Source: Versatilivorator sp963663845 | GTDB lineage: Bacteria > Acidobacteriota > Terriglobia > Versatilivoradales > Versatilivoraceae | Length of the DNA: 64,000 nucleotides | Direction of reading: 5' to 3' | Assembly (NCBI GenBank): GCA_963663845.2 | Contig: OY760650.2 | Span: 2,480,001-2,544,000, forward strand | Shown: positions 24,237 through 32,388 of the stretch, in pieces | Position numbering within the stretch: the first letter of the stretch is position 1 | Layout: every line of letters starts with the position of its first letter | Translations under genes and position numbers: made by a program | Notes under the pieces: generated by a model | Told to the model about the DNA's origin: nothing | Databases searched by the model: none | Seen by the model: the letters and a program-made list of their open reading frames with translations, nothing else

Positions 24237-26525
24237 TCAGGGCCGGTTGGCGGCGACCTCGGCTTGAGTGGGCAGGCTGGAGATCCACTCCCGGATCAGC
24301 TCCACCGCCTCCCGGTCGACCCGGTTGGAGGCGATGTGCGGCATGCGGCCCAGACCCAGCTTGGCCATGCGGTAGAGGAGCAGGGATCGTTCCGGGTCTC
24401 CCGCGGCCAGCAGGCGGCCGCCGGCGATGCCGAAATCTCCGTGCCCGGGAGTCACGCCCAAGGTCCTGGTCTCTTTCAGGGAGATGGTGGCGTGCAGTAG
24501 AAAATCGGCGTTGCCGCCTCCCCACTTCTGGTGGCAGTGGGCGCAATTGGAGTGCAGGTAGGCCCGGGCCCGCTCGTCCAGAGAACGGCTCCGGTCGAGG
24601 TGGTCGTAGATTCTGGGAAGCTCCGCCGGCGACTTGGGCAGCGGCTCGGTGAACACCCCCAACCGGTGCAGCACCTCCAACTGGTTGGCCGTGGTCCATC
24701 CGTAGTCGTGCTCCTTGTTCATCTGCAGGGTGTTCAAGCCCAGCACGTACTTGGCGGGAACGGTGTGGCAGAGGGTGCATTCGGCGCGGCTGGGGAACCG
24801 CCAGACCTGCTCCCGCGTTCCGCCGGGGGCCTCCGGGTCGGCAATGGCATAGGTTCGATCCAGACCCCGCGTCCCGACCAGGGTGGCGTCGGTCTGGTCC
24901 TCGTTCCAGACGTAGGAGTATCCCTTCCAGTACTGGTCTCCCACTTCCTCGGTTCCCCCCAGGGCCTCCTGGTGGAGCAGGCGGGTCTCCACCCGGTGGA
25001 GGCTGTCCGGGTTTCCCGGCTCCAGCTCCAGGGAGAAGGTCTTGACGATCACCGTGCCGTCGGGGAAACGCCAGCCCAGAGGGGCGCCGGGCGCGGGTTG
25101 CGGGTACTCCACCGTGTCGAATTCCACCTGGGAGTCCCCGGGGAGGGCGATCCAGCGCTCCTTGAGGGCGGCGTCGGACCAGAGCTCCGAGTTCACCGAG
25201 TAGGGAATCAGGCCGGGGGCGGGCTTGTGCTCCCGCACCGAGGAGAAGAGCCCCGTCTGGCTGAGGCGAAGGGGAAACTGATTGGGCTGGTGCACCGCCG
25301 GAGAGCGGACCAGCCGATGGATCCGGCCGCCGATGAAGTCCATCACGTAGAGCGCGCCCTGGTGGGTCTGTCCGAAGTCGATGATGCGGAAGGAGGTGTC
25401 GACCAACTCCCGGTGGTCGCTGACCTGGTCTCCCTCATGGCGGAACCCCCAGATACGTCCGGTGTCGTAGTCCCCGTAGACATAGGTCCCGGCGATTTCC
25501 GGCAGCCGCTCGCCGCGATAGACGAAGCCTCCGGTGATGGAGCGGAAATCGGCGTGGCCGTGCTCGACCACCGGCTTCAGAATGGGCGACGGCCCCAGGC
25601 GGCGCTCGGGCCGGAAGGGGTGGCTGCCCTCCTGGACGCTCCAGCCGTAGTTGCCTCCCGGCTGGATCAGGTAGATCATCTCCCACAGGTCCTGGCCCAC
25701 TTCTCCGGCCCAGAGATTTCCGGTGTGGCGGTCGAAGTTCATCTTCCAGACCTGGCGCAGGCCGTAAGCCCAGATCTCCGGGCGGGCGCCTTTCCGCCCC
25801 ACGAAGGGGTTGTCCTTGGGAATTCCGTATTTCTTGCCCGGATCGGGGCGGTCCACGTCGATCCTCAAAATGGAGGCCAGCAGGTCGGAGACATCCTGTC
25901 CCGTGTCGCGCTCGTCGGCGATGCCGCTGCCGTCCCCCGTGGCGATGTAGAGATAACCGTCGGGCCCGAACCTGAGACAGCCCCCGTTGTGTCCGCCGGA
26001 AGGCCATTCGAAGATGATGGTTTCGGAGGCGGGGTCGGCCTGGTAGGGGTTGTCGGGCCGAACCTGGAAGCGGGAAATCCGCGTGCCCTTGGGAAGGGTC
26101 TTGATCGGGTCCAGCACGTAGGTGACGTAGAAGTAGCCGTTCTCCTGAAACTTCGGGTGGAACGCCAACCCGTAGGTGGTCTTCTCGAGGTCGATCAACA
26201 GCGCCGCCTCGGTGGTCTCCCGGTCCACTTCAAAAGAAAAAATCTTCCCGAAACGCTCCACCACGAACAGGCGATCGCTGCCGGGAGCGATGGTCAGCTC
26301 CAGCGGCTGCTCGAACCTCAGGTGGGGGAAGGCCAGCTCGGTGCGGAAGGGGTTGGGAGGATCGGGAGACCCCTTGACCCGGGAGGTGGTCCACAGGGTT
26401 CGTTCGAGAGTGGCGTAGGAGTCTCGAAACCCGTTTTCCTTCCCGGACCCTTCCTCGGCGGCAGCCGGGGTTGCACCACCGGCAGCCGCCCAAAGCATTG
26501 CGGCAAGCACGACTGTTCCACGCAT
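24237..26525 (-). CDS. PQQ-dependent sugar dehydrogenase fused to an SO2930-type dihaem module
   Basis: A 762-residue secreted protein. The start at 26525 gives a signal peptide (RGTVVLAAMLWAAAGGATPAAA); the longer frame upstream does not. Residues about 50-400 form a soluble aldose dehydrogenase-type propeller (RLFVVERFGKIFSF, GLAFHPKFQENGYFYVTY, GGHNGGCLRFGPDGYLYIATGDG, WAYGLRQVWKMNFD, GGNYGWSVQEG). The rest resembles the SO2930 family (LIPYSVNSELWSDAALKERW, FPDGTVIVKTFSL, WKGYSYVWNEDQTDA) and has haem-binding CTLCH at 583-587 and CAHCH at 661-665. It should oxidise an aldose or other alcohol in the periplasm and hand electrons to its own haems. Confidence 0.88.
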   Translation of the reverse strand: MRGTVVLAAMLWAAAGGATPAAAEEGSGKENGFRDSYATLERTLWTTSRVKGSPDPPNPFRTELAFPHLRFEQPLELTIAPGSDRLFVVERFGKIFSFEVDRETTEAALLIDLEKTTYGLAFHPKFQENGYFYVTYVLDPIKTLPKGTRISRFQVRPDNPYQADPASETIIFEWPSGGHNGGCLRFGPDGYLYIATGDGSGIADERDTGQDVSDLLASILRIDVDRPDPGKKYGIPKDNPFVGRKGARPEIWAYGLRQVWKMNFDRHTGNLWAGEVGQDLWEMIYLIQPGGNYGWSVQEGSHPFRPERRLGPSPILKPVVEHGHADFRSITGGFVYRGERLPEIAGTYVYGDYDTGRIWGFRHEGDQVSDHRELVDTSFRIIDFGQTHQGALYVMDFIGGRIHRLVRSPAVHQPNQFPLRLSQTGLFSSVREHKPAPGLIPYSVNSELWSDAALKERWIALPGDSQVEFDTVEYPQPAPGAPLGWRFPDGTVIVKTFSLELEPGNPDSLHRVETRLLHQEALGGTEEVGDQYWKGYSYVWNEDQTDATLVGTRGLDRTYAIADPEAPGGTREQVWRFPSRAECTLCHTVPAKYVLGLNTLQMNKEHDYGWTTANQLEVLHRLGVFTEPLPKSPAELPRIYDHLDRSRSLDERARAYLHSNCAHCHQKWGGGNADFLLHATISLKETRTLGVTPGHGDFGIAGGRLLAAGDPERSLLLYRMAKLGLGRMPHIASNRVDREAVELIREWISSLPTQAEVAANRP

Positions 26526-26761
26526 GGGACCCTCGATTTCAGATTCGACTGTCTTTCCCTGATCCGGCGCCGATTCCATTGGACGAATCGGGGAGATTCT
26601 AACCCGTCGATCGGAGCGGGGCAAGGAGGCCGCGGTGGGGAGCGGGCATTGCAGGTGGCTCTTCCTGCCGTAGGGGCAGCCCTTGTGGTTGCCCGGTTGT
26701 TCGCGTTTGGCCGGTCATTTGCGGATCGAGCGTCCGCAATGGGCGCCCACAAGGGGCGCCC

Positions 26762-27889
26762 CTACTCGGCAAATCCCAGGTCGAAGCGGGTAAAGGTCAG
26801 GAAGGCGTAGCCGCCGCGTTCCCAGATGACTCCGATGCTCCGGTCAGCCAGCAGGGTGATGTCGGAGTAGGCTGCCTTCTCTTCCGAAATGACCCGTTCG
26901 TTGGTAAAGGTCCGGCCTTCGTCGTAGCTGACCCGCAGCACCAGCGTCTGCCGGCCGGGGCCCTTGGGTCCGGTCCAGAGGATCCGGTTGCGGTCGTCGC
27001 CCGCCGACGCCAGGGAGTAACGCTCGATGGCGGAGGCGATCGGCGGCACGACCTGCCCGGTCCTGGGGGCAGACCAGGTCTGGCCGCCGTCGCTGCTGAG
27101 GAAGATCCACCGGGTCGGACCCTTATCCTGGCGGGCGTCCATCAGCAGGTTGCCGTCGGCCAACTCGACCAGTTGGTTCTCGCTGGAGGCAGAGGAGGCC
27201 AACCGGCCCCGAGTCCAGGTCTCGCCGTGGTCGTCGCTGTAGATGGTGAACGCCGTCCAGGAGGTGGGAGTGGACCGGTCGTCGCCGTCGCCCTTTCCGG
27301 TCGTCCGGGAAACCGGAACGATCAGGCGCCCCGCGCCGTTTTGAATGGCGCCCCCCGGACCGAAGAAAGAGCTACCCCAGTGCTCGACGTCCCGGGCGAT
27401 TCCGGTAAGGTCTCTGGGCTCCGACCAGGTGAGTCCGTTGTCCTGGCTGTAGCGCGCCCAGGCCTGGGAGTCGTCGGTCCCGACCCTGGCGCTGGCGCTG
27501 CTGCGGTCGGGCCGAGTCCGGTTGTGGAACAGCCACACCCGGTTGGTGGTCCGGTCCAGCAGGGTCACCGGGTTGCAGGAGGCCCAGCGCTCCCCGGGGT
27601 CGTCCAGCACCCTCATCTCAGACCAGGTCTTGCCGCTGTCCGTGCTGCGCTTGTAGACCAGGTCGATGTCGTTGCCGTGGGTGCCGGGATCGTGCCGGTT
27701 GTACTTGCGAGCTTCGGTAAAGACCATCAGCGATCCGTCGGGGGCGGTTTCCACGGCCGGGATGCGGTAGGTGTGGTAGCCGTCCTGGCCCGAGGTGAAT
27801 ACGTCCACGTGGCTGATCTCCTGCTTGGCCGCGCATCCCGCCAGAAGGAACCCGAGAGACAGCAGCAGCGCTGCCCGGTAGTTGTTCAT
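26762..27889 (-). CDS. Exo-alpha-sialidase-like lipoprotein (BNR/Asp-box propeller)
   Basis: A 375-residue lipoprotein (lipobox LLAGC, Cys19). YRIP (41-44) matches the RIP motif of sialidases, whose arginine binds the sialate carboxylate. Five Asp-box-like repeats mark the propeller: STDSGKTW (82-89), SQDNGLTW, SDDHGETW, SSDGGQTW and SYDEGRTF. TEARKYNRHDPG (58-69) fits the second arginine region. It would release terminal sialic acid from glycans at the cell surface or in the periplasm. No sialate lyase or importer is visible in the window, apart from the symporter fragment far away. Other BNR enzymes share the fold, so substrate certainty is moderate. Confidence 0.85.
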   Translation of the reverse strand: MNNYRAALLLSLGFLLAGCAAKQEISHVDVFTSGQDGYHTYRIPAVETAPDGSLMVFTEARKYNRHDPGTHGNDIDLVYKRSTDSGKTWSEMRVLDDPGERWASCNPVTLLDRTTNRVWLFHNRTRPDRSSASARVGTDDSQAWARYSQDNGLTWSEPRDLTGIARDVEHWGSSFFGPGGAIQNGAGRLIVPVSRTTGKGDGDDRSTPTSWTAFTIYSDDHGETWTRGRLASSASSENQLVELADGNLLMDARQDKGPTRWIFLSSDGGQTWSAPRTGQVVPPIASAIERYSLASAGDDRNRILWTGPKGPGRQTLVLRVSYDEGRTFTNERVISEEKAAYSDITLLADRSIGVIWERGGYAFLTFTRFDLGFAE

Positions 27890-28060
27890 GGTGACCTGTC
27901 CTCCTTGGTGGCCTCGTCACTGGCATCCCGCCATCCAACGAAGCCCGATCCTGTCGTATTGGCTTGATTTCCGGAAAGGATACACCGTTTCGCCCCCGTT
28001 TGGCGAAGGTCTGCAGGTTGACCTGAACCCACTCCGGCGCCGGGTGAAGAAGAATTTGAT

Positions 28061-28090
28061 TCACATCGATGCACAGGATGCACAGGATTT
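28061..28090. repeat. Repeat family D, single arm (copy 2)
   Basis: ACATCGATGCACAGGATGCA continuing CAGGATTTTTTT matches the right arm of copy 3 at 32267-32302 in reverse complement. No second arm is present here; instead a family C element starts 19 bases later, so the other half may have been lost or replaced. Confidence 0.65.
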
Positions 28091-28108
28091 TTTTCTGGAG
28101 ACGGCCCC

Positions 28109-28311
28109 CCGGGAGCGCGGGCGTCCCGCCCGCATGCACTCCCGTTGCGTATCGCTCCGTTTCCCTGCGATACGGCGCCCGGCCACCCTGCCGGCAGGAA
28201 CGGCATGGGCTCGGCCAACTTAGAGTCCTGGGGCCGTTGCCGGTCGAGCCGGGTCGAGGAATTGGTTGAGGCCTTGCCAGTGTTGTGCGGGCGGGACGCC
28301 CGCGCTCCCGG
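28109..28311 (-). repeat. Palindromic element family C, intact copy (203 bp)
   Basis: The element is bounded by 25-base inverted repeats at 28109-28133 and 28287-28311, each a hairpin itself (GCGGGCGTCCCGCCCGC). The interior, read on the minus strand, matches 47903-48055, including CCCGGCTCGACCGGCAACGG and GCAACGGGAGTGCATGCGGG. It is non-coding. With the single-arm D repeat it fills most of the 580-base gap 27890-28469, in which no gene was found. The intact copy defines the insertion site of the group II intron in the second copy. Confidence 0.85.
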
Positions 28312-28469
28312 GGGGGCCTTCACCCCGTACCGTCTGGGCCATTCGTGGCGGGCTTTCATCAACGACCAACCGTCAAACCTCGCGGGCTGGCATATAATTG
28401 CAGCCTGCAATCAGGGACGTCCCAGGAAAGACAGGGATCCTGAACACTGCCCGCAGGAAAGGAAACCCC

Positions 28470-29801
28470 ATGAGCATGGAAAACCGGTCCCTCGGCTCAA
28501 TCATCAACCGGCGAGACTTTGTGAAATCGAGCGCCGCCGCCGGCCTTGGCCTGGCGGCCGGTCAACGGGCTCTGGCCCGCGAACCCTCCATGGAAACGGT
28601 CCGGGTGGGATTCGTGGGCGTGGGCGGGATGGGGACCGGGCATATCCGGAACCTGGTCCGCATCCAGGGCGCGGCCGTCACCGCCGTCTGCGACATCCGG
28701 GAAGAGCACGCCCGGCGGGCCGCCGCCCTGGTGCAGGAGGCCGGGCAGCCGGCCCCCAGGCTCTATACCGGGGGAGAGCGTGATTTCGAGCGTCTGTGCG
28801 CCGAGGAAGACCTGGACCTGGTCTACACGGCCACGCCCTGGCGCTGGCATGTCCCGGTCTGCGTGGCCGCCATGAAGAACGGCAAGCATGCCGCCACCGA
28901 AGTGCCGGCGGCAGTCACGCTGGAGGAGTGCTGGGAGTTGGTGGAGACTTCGGAGAGCACCGGCAGGCATTGCGTCATGATGGAGAACTGCTGCTACGAC
29001 CGGGCGGAGCTGATGATTCTGAACATGGTTCGCCAGGGACTGCTGGGAGAGCTGCTCCACGCCGAGTGCGGCTACCTGCACGACCTGCGCGACATCAAGT
29101 TCAGCAACGAGGGGGAGGGGCTGTGGCGGCTGGCCCATTCGGTGAGGCGCAACGGAGACCTCTATCCGACTCACGGGCTGGGGCCGGTGGCCCAGTGCAT
29201 GAACATCAACCGGGGCAACCAGTTTGCCCGCCTGGTTTCCATGAGCAGCCCCTCGCGGGGACTCAACCTGTTTGCGGAAAGGAAGTTCGGCCCGGAGAGC
29301 CCGGAAGCCCGAAAACGGTATGCGCTCGGGGACGTGGTCACCACCCTGATCCGGACCACCGCCGGACAGACCATAGTGGTCAAGCACGACACCGATTCCC
29401 CCCGGCCCTACAGCCGGGACGTCAACGTGCAGGGGACCCGAGGTCTGGTCCGCAAGTATCCCGAGGAGAAGATCCACATCGAGGGCCGCTCACCGGAGCA
29501 CCAGTGGGAGCCGCTTTCCAACTACGGCTCGGAGTTCGAGCACCCCTTGTGGAAGGCCATGCAAGAACAGTCCAGGGGCGCCGGCCACGGAGGCATGGAC
29601 TACATCGAGGACTACCGCCTGATCCAGTGCCTGCGCTGGGGCACCCCCCTCGACATGGACGTCTACGACGCCGCGGCCTTGAGCGCCGTATCCCCCCTCA
29701 GCGAGCGCTCCATCGCCAGCCGCAACCAACCGGTCCACTTCCCCGATTTCACCCGCGGTGGGTGGAAGACGAGACAGCCCTTGGGCATCGTCACGGCTTG
29801 A
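28470..29801 (+). CDS. Gfo/Idh/MocA-family protein resembling GH109 alpha-N-acetylgalactosaminidase
   Basis: A 443-residue protein starting at 28470, with AGGAAAGG upstream. A Tat signal (NRRDFVKSSAAAGLG, 13-27) exports it folded, as expected for an NAD-carrying enzyme. GFVGVGGMGTGH (47-58) is the dinucleotide-binding loop. The blocks ENCCYDRAELMILNMVRQG, GELLHAECGYLHDLRD and YPTHGLGPVAQCMNINRG are close to those of GH109, which cleaves alpha-N-acetylgalactosamine by an NAD-dependent redox mechanism. The C-terminal part (GHGGMDYIEDYRLIQCLRWG) also fits. With the sialidase next door, a role in trimming mucin-like glycans is plausible. Confidence 0.85.
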   Translation: MSMENRSLGSIINRRDFVKSSAAAGLGLAAGQRALAREPSMETVRVGFVGVGGMGTGHIRNLVRIQGAAVTAVCDIREEHARRAAALVQEAGQPAPRLYTGGERDFERLCAEEDLDLVYTATPWRWHVPVCVAAMKNGKHAATEVPAAVTLEECWELVETSESTGRHCVMMENCCYDRAELMILNMVRQGLLGELLHAECGYLHDLRDIKFSNEGEGLWRLAHSVRRNGDLYPTHGLGPVAQCMNINRGNQFARLVSMSSPSRGLNLFAERKFGPESPEARKRYALGDVVTTLIRTTAGQTIVVKHDTDSPRPYSRDVNVQGTRGLVRKYPEEKIHIEGRSPEHQWEPLSNYGSEFEHPLWKAMQEQSRGAGHGGMDYIEDYRLIQCLRWGTPLDMDVYDAAALSAVSPLSERSIASRNQPVHFPDFTRGGWKTRQPLGIVTA

Positions 29802-29813
29802 GTTCATCGAGCG

Positions 29814-30377
29814 TCATGATTTCCGCAACCGTCGTTCAATCAAGTCCACGAAATCAGGCTTGATCTCTATGCCAACCCACCGCCGCCCGAGTTGACGCGC
29901 CGCCAGAAGCGTTGTGCCTGAACCCGCGTAAGGGTCGAGTACGATGCTGTCATCGCGGCTTGTAATGGCTACACAGCATCGAGCAAGCGAAAGAGGCATC
30001 ATCGCCGGATGATCGTCTGATTTCCCATTCACCCGCTTTACCGGCTCAGTGGGAATTTCCCAAACGGTTCGCAGCCGACGGTTGCGTGGCCCTTTGACGA
30101 CTTCATGGTCGTAATAATCCCGCAATGACCAGTAAGGCGGGGACGTGACAACCGTTTGCACGGAACTGTCAGGGAGAAGCTTCAGGGCTTCCGTGGCATC
30201 GCCACAGATCACCATTGGGCGAGCAATGGCCTCGAATGGCATTCTGTTCAGGCTTTCGACTCGAATATGGGGCTCTTGCGATTCGCTGCCGGTGTGCGGA
30301 CAGGGCTGTACGGATCGCTCGAAAAGCGGGATCTGGACAGGCTCAGATGATGTCACCTGTAGGGTCTTGTCGTTCAC
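29814..30377 (-). pseudogene. DNA methyltransferase (N4-cytosine/N6-adenine type) with probable internal deletion
   Basis: A 187-residue frame carrying the two key motifs of beta-class DNA methyltransferases: catalytic TSPPYW (78-83) and SAM-binding DPYAGSGTT (148-156), plus the C-terminal GRRWVGIEIKPDFVDLIERR. In intact relatives well over 100 residues, including target recognition, separate the SPPYW region from the T-V-W-E-I-P segment; here SLRDYYDHEVVKG runs almost straight into RTVWEIPTEP (103-112). The reading frame is kept, so it may be an in-frame deletion with a non-functional or altered product. No restriction enzyme is nearby. The SPPYW form favours N4-cytosine methylation in the ancestor. 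Confidence 0.75.
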
Positions 30378-30572
30378 ATGCCATCCTTACCTGGAAGGGT
30401 CGAAGTCTTGACGATTGGCGCTTGCATTCCTGTTGTATTACTCTTCATTATCTCAAGGTCGGCCATGATAGTCATGACATAGTTTGTGATGAATCGCTAC
30501 CGTGAGGGCTACCGTCTGATGATGGGGAATAAGTTATCCTTTTTCCCTTACTGTTGCCACAGAGAGCATTCC

Positions 30573-30797
30573 ATGCTTGTCAAGTTGACATCCAAGAACC
30601 GGTTGACCTTGCCCAAAGCCGTGGTCGCCGATTTCCAGGGCTCCGAGTATTTCAATGTAACCAAGGAGAATGGCCGCATCGTGCTGACGCCCGTACGCCT
30701 GAACCGGGCCGATGCAGTGCGCGCCAAGTTGGTTGAACTCGGCCTGTCCGAGACCGATGTGGCCGAGGCGGTGGCGTGGGCTCGTCGGGCGCTTTGA
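30573..30797 (+). CDS. AbrB/MazE-like antitoxin, without a visible toxin
   Basis: A 74-residue protein starting MLVKLTSKNRLTLPKAVV, the swapped-hairpin DNA-binding fold of AbrB/MazE/SpoVT. The ATG at 30573 is preferred over one at 30486 because the family fold begins there. The C-terminal half (RADAVRAKLVELGLSETDVAEAVAWAR) is helical and should bind a partner, usually a PIN toxin. Downstream lies only the end of an oppositely oriented BNR gene six bases away, so the toxin has been lost or is elsewhere. Confidence 0.75.
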   Translation: MLVKLTSKNRLTLPKAVVADFQGSEYFNVTKENGRIVLTPVRLNRADAVRAKLVELGLSETDVAEAVAWARRAL

Positions 30798-30802
30798 CCG
30801 GG

Positions 30803-32002
30803 CTACATCCGCTCGAGACGCCAGAAGACCCCGGTGACGGTTGCCGTGCCGGCGGCGATGCTCCCGTGGAGGTAGGGGGTCAGGAACCGGTCGCGGGACA
30901 GTTCCAGGGTGGGGGCTGTGAAGGAGTGGCCGGGAGGCTTGGGGACCAGTTCGAAGCGGGTGGATTGGTTCATATGGGACGTGCCCGAGGGGGACCCGTC
31001 CGCCCAGGTCTTTCCTCCATCCAGGCTGATCCGGGCGAAAAGTGCGCCGAAATGCGGGCCCTGGTTGCCGGCCTGGTGGGTCACTACCACCACGTTGCTC
31101 CCGGTCCAAAGAATGGTTCCCCGGTGTTCGTAGTAGCCGGTGAGGCTGCCGGGCACCTCCCGGAAGGTGCGGCCTCGGTCGTGGGATTCCAGCAGGAGGC
31201 CGTTCTTGTAGATGGAAGGCTCGGGGGAAGAGACGTCGTCAGGACATCCTGTTTTCTCCAGCGTGGCCTTCCGATCCTCTCCGGCCAGCAGCGGCCGCTG
31301 AATGCGGGTCATGGCCAGCAGATGGTCCGGGTCGAAGGGGTCGGCCGCCAGGCCGACTTCACAGACGAACGGATGCATCAGCGTCGGGTCTCCCCAGCTT
31401 GCCCCGCCGTCGGTGCTGCGAATCAGGAACAGGCCTCCGATATCCGCATCGGGCCGGACCAGGCCGTCCATCAGGAGGTCGGGGTCCTGGTAGTACCAGG
31501 GCAGATAGCGGGCGCCCACGCCCAGCATCAGGGCGCCGTCGGGACTTTCCAGGAAGGTGTTGTAGTCGTCTCCCACCCAGTCGTAGGGCCGCTTTGAAGA
31601 CGGGGCCAGAGCGGCGCCGTCCACCCGGGCGGTCGTCCAACTCCGGCCCAAGTCGGCCGAATGGGAAACCGATACCGCATCCTCTGCCTTCGGACCGGCC
31701 AGCCACAGCCGGCCGTCCCGGGTGACTCCCAGGGCGAAGGCGTTCTCCGCCTCGATCGCCTCCCAGGTCCGGCCGTTGTCGGTGCTTCGGACCAGCCCTC
31801 GGGTCTGGGTGTTGACAAGGATCGACCCGTCGGGGTGCCGCACGATTCCCAGCATCCCCCGCCCCTGGCCGCTTCCGGGAGGAACGATCTCCACCTCCCC
31901 CTCGATCTCGACCCGGACCCGACTGTCCTCGAACCCGGTGCTGCAGCCGGCGCCGACGGCAGCCAGGGTTGCGATCAGCCCAAGAATGACCCCGAACTTC
32001 AC
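30803..32002 (-). CDS. BNR/Asp-box propeller lipoprotein (sialidase-like fold)
   Basis: A 399-residue lipoprotein. A GTG at 32002 is chosen because it begins a lipoprotein signal (KFGVILGLIATLAAVGAGC, Cys20); the longer open frame overlaps a repeat arm. Asp-box-like repeats include STDNGRTW, SADLGRSW, STDGGASW, SHDRGRTF and SLDGGKTW, indicating a beta-propeller of the sialidase/VPS10-like type. A sialidase RIP arginine motif was not seen, so it may be a glycan-binding protein or a different hydrolase. It lies downstream of the sugar ABC operon on the same strand, separated by about 390 bases with a repeat. Confidence 0.75.
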   Translation of the reverse strand: MKFGVILGLIATLAAVGAGCSTGFEDSRVRVEIEGEVEIVPPGSGQGRGMLGIVRHPDGSILVNTQTRGLVRSTDNGRTWEAIEAENAFALGVTRDGRLWLAGPKAEDAVSVSHSADLGRSWTTARVDGAALAPSSKRPYDWVGDDYNTFLESPDGALMLGVGARYLPWYYQDPDLLMDGLVRPDADIGGLFLIRSTDGGASWGDPTLMHPFVCEVGLAADPFDPDHLLAMTRIQRPLLAGEDRKATLEKTGCPDDVSSPEPSIYKNGLLLESHDRGRTFREVPGSLTGYYEHRGTILWTGSNVVVVTHQAGNQGPHFGALFARISLDGGKTWADGSPSGTSHMNQSTRFELVPKPPGHSFTAPTLELSRDRFLTPYLHGSIAAGTATVTGVFWRLERM

Positions 32003-32147
32003 GGATACAGGAACTAGCCCAAAAATGAAGTTAAACCACCGATGAACGCGTAAAGGCACAAGCACTGATGGCCCTCCTTCAACAAAAAATGGCGCGAAAT
32101 TGCTTCTGCACTCCTGTCCCGTGAATCTCGATTCCCGGATTATTGAA

Positions 32148-32302
32148 CATCGATGCACAGGATGCACAGGATAATCAGGACGCGACCCAACTGCACAAGA
32201 CGCTACGACCGGGGATTATCGCGAGCGGATTGGCGAGTGTCCGGGAACACAAGTCAGTCGTCTCCGGAAAAATCCTGTGCATCCTGTGCATCGATGTGAA
32301 TC
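32148..32302. repeat. Inverted repeat family D, copy 3
   Basis: The arms are 32148-32173 (CATCGATGCACAGGATGCAC onward) and 32267-32302 (its reverse complement), separated by about 93 bases of unique loop. The left flank GGATTATTGAA matches copy 1. It lies within the gap 32003-32388 between two minus-strand lipoprotein genes; apart from this hairpin I see nothing supportable there. Confidence 0.75.
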
Positions 32303-32388
32303 AAAAATCTACCAGTGCTTGACTATCAACCGGTTTCCCGCCACCCGGCTCAGGGGGGTTGTTTCAAATCAGGCGTGCCATCCAGGTC

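Noticed and set aside
24531..26810. A 759-codon plus-strand frame opposite the PQQ dehydrogenase
   Set aside because: Antisense shadow; no motifs, and the minus strand has haem motifs and propeller blades.
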